From positions 1 to 6,692 of the forward strand of contig CALFYH010000024.1 in NCBI GenBank assembly GCA_937952155.1: a stretch of 6,692 nucleotides of DNA, written 5' to 3'. This document shows positions 1-6,335 of this stretch, in pieces. The stretch's first letter is position 1; each line of letters opens with the position of its first letter. The notes under the pieces are model-generated. The model made no database searches. It saw only the letters and a list, made by a program, of their open reading frames with translations, and was not told where the DNA came from. Position numbers and translations under genes: made by a program. The DNA is from an uncultured Saprospiraceae bacterium (GTDB lineage: Bacteria > Bacteroidota > Bacteroidia > Chitinophagales > Saprospiraceae).

Positions 1-221
1 GCGCCATTGAGGCAGATCATACCTGACCCACGTGCACCTCTGATCACATAGGTTTCTATGCGTTCACCATTGTTATTATTGACAATTTGAACTTTCTCGC
101 CATCATATAGATTTGCAGCTTCCATGAGGGCTTCATCAATAGTAATAGATCCTACATAATTAAGGTTTGCTTCAGTAACCTTCACTCTGTGTATCTTAGA
201 TTTATGAATGTGTAATAACAT
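1..221 (-). CDS. panD: Aspartate 1-decarboxylase, N-terminal part (cut by window edge)
   Basis: PanD is a cytoplasmic pyruvoyl enzyme that decarboxylates L-aspartate to beta-alanine, the precursor of pantothenate, CoA and the ACP prosthetic group. Translating the minus strand from the ATG at 219-221 gives 73 residues beginning MLLHIHKSKIHRVKVTEANL. The self-cleavage site is visible as Y22-V-G24-S25, where cleavage before Ser25 would generate the pyruvoyl cofactor. Lys9, Arg54 and Tyr58 fall at the same positions as the active-site residues of the E. coli enzyme, and the RGARGSGMICLNG stretch matches the conserved core. The family is usually about 115-130 residues, so roughly the last 40% lies beyond the left edge. 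It lies 125 bases downstream of hutI on the same strand; no clear promoter motif is seen in that gap, so co-transcription is possible but not shown. Identity is nearly certain. Confidence 0.95.
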   Translation of the reverse strand, partial: MLLHIHKSKIHRVKVTEANLNYVGSITIDEALMEAANLYDGEKVQIVNNNNGERIETYVIRGARGSGMICLNG

Positions 222-346
222 TTGCTGAAATTATTGTAAAAAACGCTGCAAATATCATAAAAAATTGCAATTCACCACAACTTTTATTTTGCGACATTGG
301 ATTCTAAAAATTTTCATTATAACAATGATTTGAAACAATAAGTTCC

Positions 347-1591
347 TTAGGCATTATTTACCACTTTCCCATTTAGTAGGACTTTATGAATGTGGTTACT
401 TCCGAAAGCATACACAAAATAATTCAATGAAGGTATTGCTTTTGTAATAATCAGATTGGCTTTTTTACCTACACTAATTGAACCGTGACTATCGCCCAAT
501 TCCATAGCAAATGCACCATTTATAGTGACACCATTAAATGCCTCTGTCGGAATAAGTCTCATATTATTGCAAGCCAACGCCATCAATAATGGTATATTTC
601 CTGAAGGACTTGATCCAGGATTATAATCAGTGGCAATAGCGATGCCAAGCCCTTCATCTATCATCCGCCGAGCAGGTGCATCATGGATATGCAGAAAAAA
701 AGAACATGACGGCAAGACCGTTGGAATTGTATCAGCATATTTTAGTGCATCGATTTCTTCTTGCCCGATGGCTTCCAAATGATCAACAGAAATGGCATTA
801 TTTGCAATTCCTACTTGTACTCCACCTGAAATAGCTAGTTCATTGGCGTGAATTTTTGCTTTCAAACCATATTTCGCTGCCGATTTTAGAATTTGATCAG
901 TTTCACTAACCGTAAAAAATCCCTTATCGCAAAATACATCACAATAGTCCGCCAATCCTTCTCCTGCCACCAAAGGAATCATTTCGTGGATTACAAGGTC
1001 AATATACTTTTGCCTATCTTCCTTATATTGCATAGGAATGGCATGAGCTCCCAAAAAGGTAGATTTTATAGTAGCGCTGCTATTTTCCTTAAGACGCCTG
1101 ATAACTTTTAGCATTTTCAATTCGCTTACCGTACTCAAGCCGTATCCACTTTTAATCTCAATAGCTCCTGTGCCCATACCAATGACTTCATTGAGCCTAT
1201 TAAAGGCTGATTCGTACAGTGCGTCTTCAGATTTTAGATGCAATTTTTTTGCTGAATTGAGGATACCACCACCATTTTTTGCTATTTCTTCGTATGAAAC
1301 ACCTTTCAGCCTATCCACATATTCTCCTTCTCTACCTTCAGCAAACACAATATGCGTATGACTGTCACACCAACAAGGCATAACCAATCCAGCTTCAGCA
1401 TCTATAATGACATCAGCTCTTTCCGGCATATTTTCCATACTTCCGAAAGCGCTGATCGTGTCACCTTCTATTAAAATATATGCATTTTCGATTGTTTCAA
1501 CAACAGACATAGCCGCTCCTTTTTTGAAGGAAGACGGCTTAGACTGTACGCCAATGATGGCTTTTATGTTTTTTATAAGCGTAGATGGCAT
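347..1591 (-). CDS. hutI: Imidazolonepropionase (histidine degradation)
   Basis: HutI hydrolyses 4-imidazolone-5-propionate to N-formimidoyl-L-glutamate, the third step of histidine breakdown, in the cytoplasm. It is an amidohydrolase-fold metalloenzyme. With the ATG at 1589-1591 the protein has 414 residues, the usual family length. Visible motifs are the metal ligands H78 and H80 in SHTH, the family block EGREGEYVDRLKGVSYEEIA followed by NGGGI, KSGYGL (147-152), GAHA (H183), KIHANE (H248, E251), VDHLE (H271) and ATDYNPGSSPSGN with metal ligand D322. A TTG five codons upstream (1604-1606) overlaps the TGA of the preceding thioredoxin gene. I prefer the ATG because the family begins near there, but the TTG is possible. 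The tight junction suggests co-transcription with the thioredoxin-SPOR gene. No hutH, hutU or hutG is in view, so the rest of the pathway must lie elsewhere. Confidence 0.95.
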   Translation of the reverse strand: MPSTLIKNIKAIIGVQSKPSSFKKGAAMSVVETIENAYILIEGDTISAFGSMENMPERADVIIDAEAGLVMPCWCDSHTHIVFAEGREGEYVDRLKGVSYEEIAKNGGGILNSAKKLHLKSEDALYESAFNRLNEVIGMGTGAIEIKSGYGLSTVSELKMLKVIRRLKENSSATIKSTFLGAHAIPMQYKEDRQKYIDLVIHEMIPLVAGEGLADYCDVFCDKGFFTVSETDQILKSAAKYGLKAKIHANELAISGGVQVGIANNAISVDHLEAIGQEEIDALKYADTIPTVLPSCSFFLHIHDAPARRMIDEGLGIAIATDYNPGSSPSGNIPLLMALACNNMRLIPTEAFNGVTINGAFAMELGDSHGSISVGKKANLIITKAIPSLNYFVYAFGSNHIHKVLLNGKVVNNA

Positions 1592-1602
1592 ATTTAAAAT
1601 TT

Positions 1603-2376
1603 TCAAATGACGATTCCTATCATGTTGTACTCATTCTTTAAGGTATTTTTGAAATTCTCAGCTTCACTTTGCGTGGTAAACTGACCTAATCTTACCTTAT
1701 AGACAGGAACACCATTTTTCAATTCATTCGTTACAGTCACCTGCTCTACAAACAGCTGCTGAAGTGTTTTCACCATTTCATTTGCACCTTCATGTCGTTG
1801 GAAGACACCAACTTGTACTCTGAAGACATCATTCTTTTGAGGCTCTTCAAAATATTTTGTATATTCTGAAGCCGTCTGTTTCATACTTTCAGATTGTGCT
1901 CTCTTAGCTTGTGTCGGCGAAGTATTGAAGTCGTATTTTACCACTTTTTTATGTTCTGGGGCATTGTATTTTTCGAGCAATTCGATGAGTTTTCGAGGCG
2001 AAAGCGTTTCTTCTACTCTATCCAACAATTGTCCCTCAGAATTAAAAATCAGCATGGTAGGTAAATACCTGACTTCAAAGGCATTTTTTAAATCATACCC
2101 TTCTGCTTCGTCGATATTAGCTTTGACAGCGATAAAATTGCCATTAAGTGTTTTTACTACCTCTTCATCGGCAAAAGTCGTTTGTTCCATCCACTTGCAT
2201 GGTGTGCACCAATCAGCATAGAAATCTACAAAAATCAATTTCCCTTCCTGGCTTGCCAATTTGCGGGCATCATTGATATTGGAAGTCGAAAAATTGATTT
2301 TGATATCTCCTGCCAGCATTGTCCCCGATAGCAATATCATCATTGCTAAAGAGTAATAAACTTTAATCCTGTACAT
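1603..2376 (-). CDS. Secreted thioredoxin-fold protein with C-terminal SPOR domain
   Basis: Probable extracytoplasmic thiol-disulfide protein of 257 residues. Residues 1-22 look like a Sec signal peptide: positive residues at the start, hydrophobic YYSLAMMILLSGTMLA, then likely cleavage before GDIKINF. Residues about 30-138 form a thioredoxin domain of the DsbD-gamma/thioredoxin_7 type, with KLIFVDFYADWCTPCKWME carrying the redox pair C57 and C60, and the cis-proline loop YLPT (P106). Residues about 139-182 are a polar linker. Residues 184-257 match a SPOR repeat: FRVQVGVFQ, then VYKVRLGQFTTQSEAE. SPOR domains bind peptidoglycan with denuded glycan strands, so the protein may place a disulfide reductase or isomerase activity at the cell wall; this is inference. 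The substrate is unknown. The stop codon lies 11 bases before the preferred hutI start. Domain calls are firm; the biological role is not. Confidence 0.88.
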   Translation of the reverse strand: MYRIKVYYSLAMMILLSGTMLAGDIKINFSTSNINDARKLASQEGKLIFVDFYADWCTPCKWMEQTTFADEEVVKTLNGNFIAVKANIDEAEGYDLKNAFEVRYLPTMLIFNSEGQLLDRVEETLSPRKLIELLEKYNAPEHKKVVKYDFNTSPTQAKRAQSESMKQTASEYTKYFEEPQKNDVFRVQVGVFQRHEGANEMVKTLQQLFVEQVTVTNELKNGVPVYKVRLGQFTTQSEAENFKNTLKNEYNMIGIVI

Positions 2377-2711
2377 AGATACTTATTTTAAAAAATGAAA
2401 AAATTACTTCACTATATCATCATGTTGAATAAATCCTAGACATTATGATATTTTAGAATTTGTATATTATTGCTATACACTATTTTAACTTATATCAATT
2501 ATAATACCAAATCATAAAATTTCATCCTATTGATTTTTCATTTTGCAATTACCTAAATTTATATTATATTAATTATCTGTATTTTATGTGTTAAATATTA
2601 TTGTAAATTAAAAATAGATAAATTGAATATTTGTTATTATCGTTATTATCAAAACATAAAAAGAATTATCTTGCGCCTCTTTTCAAAAGTCATTAATAAA
2701 TCCAAAAAGCA
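2377..2711. other. Very AT-rich divergent intergenic region, no gene seen
   Basis: This 335-base stretch separates the minus-strand thioredoxin-SPOR gene from the plus-strand fabH and must carry promoters for both directions. I found no convincing reading frame, RNA gene or riboswitch. No full match to the Bacteroidota promoter (TTTG, about 19 bases, TAnnTTTG) was found on either strand; partial matches exist (for example AATATTTG ending at 2633) but without a properly spaced -33 element. It holds a 9-base tandem repeat at 2633-2650. Upstream of fabH I see only an A-rich leader (TCCAAAAAGCA), normal for this phylum. Confidence 0.7.
2633..2650. repeat. Two perfect tandem copies of GTTATTATC
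   Basis: The unit GTTATTATC occurs at 2633-2641 and again directly at 2642-2650, about 60-80 bases before the fabH start. Two adjacent copies could be a regulator half-site pair or simple slippage in AT-rich DNA; the sequence alone does not decide. Confidence 0.6.
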
Positions 2712-3701
2712 ATGGCAAAAATCCTTGCAGCAATAACTGGCGTAGGTGGATATGTTCCTGAAGATGTACTTACAAATGCAGATTTAGAAAAGATGGTAGA
2801 TACTACAGACGAGTGGATCACCACAAGAACAGGTATCAAAGAAAGGAGAATTCTTAGGACGCCAGGCAAAGCGACTTCAGATATGGGCTTAGAAGTTGTA
2901 CGTCAACTCTTAGAGAAGACCGGTACAAAACCAGAAGAAATTGACTTACTTATATGTGCAACAGTTACACCAGATACTACTTTTCCTGATACGGCCAATA
3001 CTATTTTGGACAAGGCTGGAGCCAAAAATGCTTTTGGATTTGATATTAATGCCGCATGTTCTGGATTTTTATTTGCACTTACTACAGGCGCTAAATTTAT
3101 CGAATCTGGCATGTATAAAAAGGTCATAGTCATCGGCGCAGATAAAATGTCTGCTATCGTAGATTACTCTGATCGATCCACATGCATAATTTTTGGTGAT
3201 GGAGCTGGTGGAGTTTTGTTGGAACCAAATACCGAAGGAAATGGTGTCATCGATGCGATATTGAAATCTGATGGTTCTGGTAGAGAATTTCTCCATATGA
3301 AAGCAGGAGGATCATTAAAACCTGCTACCCCTGAAACTGTGGCAAACAAGGAACATTTTGTTTTTCAGGATGGGAAACCTGTATTCAAGGCTGCTGTCAC
3401 TGGAATGGTTACCACAGTCAATCAGGTTTTAGCAAGAAATAATATGACCACAGAAGATATTGATTGGTTAGTCCCACATCAGGCCAATATGCGTATAATA
3501 AATTCTGTAGGTGATATGCTGGATTTCCCGATAGACAAAGTCATGGTCAATATACATAAATATGGAAATACAACTGCAGGTACGTTACCGCTTTGTTTGT
3601 GGGAATATGAATCACAGCTCAAAAAAGGAGATAACCTGATGTTGACCGCATTTGGCGGTGGCTTCACATGGGGCAGCCTTTATCTTAAATGGGCCTACTA
3701 A
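2712..3701 (+). CDS. fabH: Beta-ketoacyl-ACP synthase III
   Basis: FabH condenses acetyl-CoA (or a branched acyl-CoA) with malonyl-ACP to start type II fatty acid synthesis in the cytoplasm. The 329-residue protein has the family's normal length and a thiolase fold. The catalytic triad is visible: C116 in NAACSGF, H256 in VPHQAN and N286 in YGNTTAGT. Other signature blocks are GGYVPEDVLTN near the start, TTDEWITTRTGIKERR (31-46), FGDGAGGVLL (161-170) and the C-terminal FGGGFTWGSLYLKW. The ATG at 2712 gives the expected MAKILAAITGVGGYVP start. Downstream lie efp, accB and accC on the same strand; acetyl-CoA carboxylase makes the malonyl group FabH uses, which fits co-location. Branched-chain primer preference would fit a Bacteroidota host but cannot be read from the sequence. 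No rpmF or plsX lies directly upstream, although these often precede fabH in bacteria. Confidence 0.97.
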   Translation: MAKILAAITGVGGYVPEDVLTNADLEKMVDTTDEWITTRTGIKERRILRTPGKATSDMGLEVVRQLLEKTGTKPEEIDLLICATVTPDTTFPDTANTILDKAGAKNAFGFDINAACSGFLFALTTGAKFIESGMYKKVIVIGADKMSAIVDYSDRSTCIIFGDGAGGVLLEPNTEGNGVIDAILKSDGSGREFLHMKAGGSLKPATPETVANKEHFVFQDGKPVFKAAVTGMVTTVNQVLARNNMTTEDIDWLVPHQANMRIINSVGDMLDFPIDKVMVNIHKYGNTTAGTLPLCLWEYESQLKKGDNLMLTAFGGGFTWGSLYLKWAY

Positions 3702-3729
3702 ATCACAATTTGTTGATAACAATATAAAA

Positions 3730-3760
3730 TTTGGTTTACCAAAGAAGTTTTTTAATTTTG
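3730..3760 (+). promoter_or_regulatory. Bacteroidota-type sigma-70 promoter for efp
   Basis: TTTG at 3730-3733 and TAATTTTG at 3753-3760 are separated by exactly 19 bases. This matches the known Bacteroidota consensus of -33 TTTG and -7 TAnnTTTG. Transcription would start a few bases after 3760, leaving a leader of roughly 25-30 bases before the efp ATG at 3793. It suggests that efp and the genes after it can be transcribed independently of fabH. This is a motif match, not an experimental start site. Confidence 0.75.
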
Positions 3761-3792
3761 CAATGTTTTTAAAAAAATAGTAATAATCATTT

Positions 3793-4359
3793 ATGGCAAG
3801 TACTTCAGATATTCGAAATGGACTTTGTCTCACCTATAATGGTGATATATACTCAGTTGTGGAATTTCTACATGTAAAACCAGGCAAAGGCAATGCTTTC
3901 GTCAGAACAAAACTCAAAAGTCTCACCACAGGCAAAGTAGTTGAAAACACCTTTCCTGCTGGGCATAAAATAGATGATGTCCGTGTTGAGAGAAGAAAAT
4001 TCCAATACCTCTATAATGATGAGAGTGGATACAATTTTATGGACAATGAGACATATGATCAGGTTTCGCTAAATGAAGCAATGCTCGAAAGACCTGATTT
4101 CCTAAAGGAAGGAAGCGAAATAGAAATTTTGTTTCACGCTGAAAAAAACATACCGCTAACAGCTGAAATGCCGCAAAGTATTACCCTCGAAGTTACTTAT
4201 ACAGAGCCTGGTGTAAGAGGTGATACAGCTACCAATGTTACAAAACCTGCAACCGTAGAAACTGGTGCTGAAGTAAAGGTTCCTATTTTTATCAATCAGG
4301 GAGATAGAATCAAAATTGATACCAAGACTGGTGCATATTTAGAAAGAGTCAAAGCATAA
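3793..4359 (+). CDS. efp: Translation elongation factor P
   Basis: EF-P binds ribosomes stalled at polyproline stretches and stimulates peptide bond formation. At 188 residues it has the normal length and the three-domain layout: an N-terminal KOW-like domain (about 1-63), a central OB domain (about 68-127) and a C-terminal OB domain (about 130-188). The loop residue that is post-translationally modified in many bacteria is K32 in VKPGKGNAF, equivalent to E. coli K34. The C-terminal signature runs through GDTATNVTKPATVETG, then VPIFINQGDRIKIDT. A lysine in an E. coli-like loop is seen, but no modification enzyme such as EpmA or EpmB is in this window, so the modification state is unknown. The gene has its own promoter 33 bases upstream and sits 35 bases before accB. 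Leucine codons are mostly CTN (11 of 13 by hand count), like accB. Confidence 0.97.
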   Translation: MASTSDIRNGLCLTYNGDIYSVVEFLHVKPGKGNAFVRTKLKSLTTGKVVENTFPAGHKIDDVRVERRKFQYLYNDESGYNFMDNETYDQVSLNEAMLERPDFLKEGSEIEILFHAEKNIPLTAEMPQSITLEVTYTEPGVRGDTATNVTKPATVETGAEVKVPIFINQGDRIKIDTKTGAYLERVKA

Positions 4360-4382
4360 CCATTAAAAAGCATAACCATTAA
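4351..4382. repeat. 16-base tandem duplication spanning the efp stop codon
   Basis: The unit AAAGCATAACCATTAA is present at 4351-4366 and repeated exactly at 4367-4382. The first copy contains the last two codons (Lys, Ala) and TAA of efp; the second fills much of the gap to accB. It looks like a recent slippage duplication that lengthens the efp-accB spacer. Confidence 0.9.
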
Positions 4383-4394
4383 AATAAATGCCTT

Positions 4395-4898
4395 ATGAAT
4401 TTCAATGAAATACAAGAGCTTATAAAGCTTATCAATAAATCCAACCTTACCGAATTTAAACTCAAGGACAAAGATTTTGAAGTTCTGATCAGAACTGATA
4501 AATATCAAAAAGGATCAGGACAAACCTATATTTCGGCGCCTCCAGCAACTATGTCTGTCATGCCGCAACAGCAAGCAGTCATTGCACCATCGAGTGCTCC
4601 TACCGCAGCAGCAACTAAAAGTGATGAACAACCAGCTGCTGAAACTTCCAAAGGAAAAAATATAGTAGAAATTAAGTCGCCAATTGTTGGTACTTTTTAT
4701 AGAGCATCAGGCCCGGACAAACCAGTTTTCACCAAAGTAGGTGACCAAGTAAAACAAGGTGATGTAGTGTGTATTATAGAAGCGATGAAATTATTTAATG
4801 AAATAGAAAGTGATGCTACTGGTACAATAGTAAAAGTGCTTGTAGAAGACGCTTCACCGGTAGAATATGATCAGGTACTATTCCTGGTAGAGGTATAA
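4395..4898 (+). CDS. accB: Acetyl-CoA carboxylase, biotin carboxyl carrier protein
   Basis: AccB (BCCP) carries the biotin that shuttles carboxyl groups from AccC to the carboxyltransferase, giving malonyl-CoA. The 167-residue protein shows the usual plan: an N-terminal helical segment (about 1-35, MNFNEIQELIKLINKSNLTE), a flexible linker rich in Ala, Pro, Ser and Gln (about 40-88), and a C-terminal biotinyl domain (about 90-167). The biotinylated lysine is K132 in the canonical EAMKLFNE motif, and IKSPIVGTFYRA is the matching strand; the family thumb is present around ASGPDKP (104-110). The ATG at 4395 is chosen because the ATG at 4388 is in another frame that soon stops. It is 35 bases after efp and 49 bases before the preferred accC start, so the three genes are probably one transcript. 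Confidence 0.97.
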   Translation: MNFNEIQELIKLINKSNLTEFKLKDKDFEVLIRTDKYQKGSGQTYISAPPATMSVMPQQQAVIAPSSAPTAAATKSDEQPAAETSKGKNIVEIKSPIVGTFYRASGPDKPVFTKVGDQVKQGDVVCIIEAMKLFNEIESDATGTIVKVLVEDASPVEYDQVLFLVEV

Positions 4899-4947
4899 AC
4901 CTCATATTTTCAATTGTCATATTTCATCACTTTATTAAGTAATGTAC

Positions 4948-6288
4948 ATGTTTAATAAGATATTAATAGCTAATCGAGGAGAGATTGCCTTGAGAATTAT
5001 TCGTACCTGCAAGGAAATGGGTATAAAAACAGTAGCCATCTATTCTAAAGCAGATGCTGAAAGTCTCCATGTAAGATTTGCAGATGAAGCAGTTTGTATC
5101 GGACCTGCAATGAGCAAAGACTCGTATCTTAAAATTCCTAATATCATTTCTGCGGCAGAAATTACCAATGCCGATGCCATACATCCCGGATATGGTTTTT
5201 TAAGTGAAAACGCAAAATTTTCACGCATATGTGGCGAGCATAACATCAAGTTTATTGGTGCATCTCCTGCAATGATTGACGGTATGGGCGATAAGTCGTC
5301 TGCAAAGGATACTATGAAGAAAGCCGGAGTTCCAACTATTCCAGGTTCTGAAGGCTTACTTAGCGATATAGAAGAAGCGAAACAGATTGCCAAAAAAATT
5401 AAATATCCCGTTATACTCAAAGCAACTGCAGGTGGTGGCGGACGAGGCATGAGAATTATTTGGAAAGAAGAAGACTTACAACCAAATTACGAAAGTGCAA
5501 GTAAAGAAGCTGAAGCTGCATTTGGAAATGGTGCCATGTATATGGAAAAGTTTATCGAAGAGCCTCGCCATATCGAAATACAAATTGTAGGCGATCAATA
5601 CGATAAAGCTTGCCATTTAAGTGAGCGTGATTGTAGCATTCAACGTCGTCATCAAAAATTAGTTGAAGAAACACCAAGCCCTTTTATGACGCCTGAATTA
5701 AGAGATGCAATGGGCGAAGCAGCTGTAAAAGCCGCATTATCTATAAAATATGAAGGAGTAGGCACAGTTGAGTTTTTGGTTGATAAACACCGTAATTTTT
5801 ATTTTATGGAAATGAATACGCGTATTCAAGTTGAACACCCAATTACAGAAGAAGTTATTGATTACGATTTAATAAGAGAACAAATTTTAGTTGCAGCAGG
5901 TGTACCAATTAGCGGAAAAAATTATTATCCGCAATTACATGCAATCGAATGCCGTATAAATGCTGAAAACCCATTTATGAACTTTGTTCCAAGTCCTGGT
6001 AAAATTACAACATTACATACTCCAGGTGGTCATGGAATTAGAGTAGATTCACACGTGTATAGTGGTTATACCATTCCTCCAAATTACGACAGTATGGTTG
6101 GTAAGTTAATTACAGTTGCTCAAACCCGCGAAGAAGCAATTGCTAAAATGCACAGAGCTTTAAGTGAGTATGTAATTGAAGTCGTAAAAACTACTATTCC
6201 TTTCCATTTAAAATTAATGAATAACGAAGATTTTAAAGCTGGTAATTACACAACAAAGTTTTTAGAAACTTGGGATTTTAAAAACTAA
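4948..6288 (+). CDS. accC: Acetyl-CoA carboxylase, biotin carboxylase subunit
   Basis: AccC uses ATP and bicarbonate to carboxylate the biotin on AccB, the first half of malonyl-CoA synthesis. The 446-residue product has normal family length and all three parts: the N-terminal domain starting MFNKILIANRGEIALRI, an ATP-grasp domain with the glycine loop KATAGGGGRGM (about 158-168), MEKFIEEPRHIEIQ, and the active-site motif MNTRIQVEHPITEE with R292 and E296, then the C-terminal domain with ECRINAE. An in-frame ATG two codons earlier (4942) is possible, but the family begins at MFNKIL. The gene is intact in frame, yet codon usage changes inside it: through about codon 160 leucine uses TTA, TTG, CTC and CTT (4 of 8 are CTN), while the remaining 15 leucines are TTA or TTG only, and glutamine becomes purely CAA. 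The 3' part may come from a different Bacteroidota lineage. A strong terminator follows. Confidence 0.96.
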   Translation: MFNKILIANRGEIALRIIRTCKEMGIKTVAIYSKADAESLHVRFADEAVCIGPAMSKDSYLKIPNIISAAEITNADAIHPGYGFLSENAKFSRICGEHNIKFIGASPAMIDGMGDKSSAKDTMKKAGVPTIPGSEGLLSDIEEAKQIAKKIKYPVILKATAGGGGRGMRIIWKEEDLQPNYESASKEAEAAFGNGAMYMEKFIEEPRHIEIQIVGDQYDKACHLSERDCSIQRRHQKLVEETPSPFMTPELRDAMGEAAVKAALSIKYEGVGTVEFLVDKHRNFYFMEMNTRIQVEHPITEEVIDYDLIREQILVAAGVPISGKNYYPQLHAIECRINAENPFMNFVPSPGKITTLHTPGGHGIRVDSHVYSGYTIPPNYDSMVGKLITVAQTREEAIAKMHRALSEYVIEVVKTTIPFHLKLMNNEDFKAGNYTTKFLETWDFKN

Positions 6289-6306
6289 TTAATTCATTTA
6301 TAATTT

Positions 6307-6335
6307 AAGACTGCCTTTTTGCAGTCTTTTTTTTT
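6307..6335 (+). terminator. Rho-independent terminator after accC
   Basis: The arms AAGACTGC (6307-6314) and GCAGTCTT (6321-6328) pair perfectly over 8 bases around a 6-base loop, and a run of nine T follows (6327-6335). It begins 18 bases after the accC stop and should end the accB-accC transcript. Confidence 0.92.

Noticed and set aside
311..338. Possible terminator for hutI on the minus strand (CATTGTTATAATG followed by an AAAATTTTT tract)
   Set aside because: The stem is only four AT-rich base pairs and the tract is not a clean T-run, so I do not call it.
893..1610. Several plus-strand reading frames of 63-72 codons inside hutI
   Set aside because: They lie antisense to a well-supported hutI and show no recognisable motifs; they are shadow frames.
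2626..2633. AATATTTG as a -7 promoter element for fabH
   Set aside because: The first base of TAnnTTTG is wrong and no TTTG lies about 19 bases upstream.
3710..3722. Small hairpin TTGTTGATAACAA after fabH
   Set aside because: Five AT-rich base pairs with a three-base loop and no T-run; too weak for a terminator and expected by chance in such DNA.
4902..4926. Near-repeat TCATATTTTCA / TCATATTTCA between accB and accC
   Set aside because: Short, imperfect and AT-rich; not distinguishable from chance.
5040..5450. A 136-codon minus-strand reading frame inside accC
   Set aside because: It is antisense to the conserved biotin carboxylase domain and its composition (Pro/Ser/Leu-rich) is that of a shadow frame.
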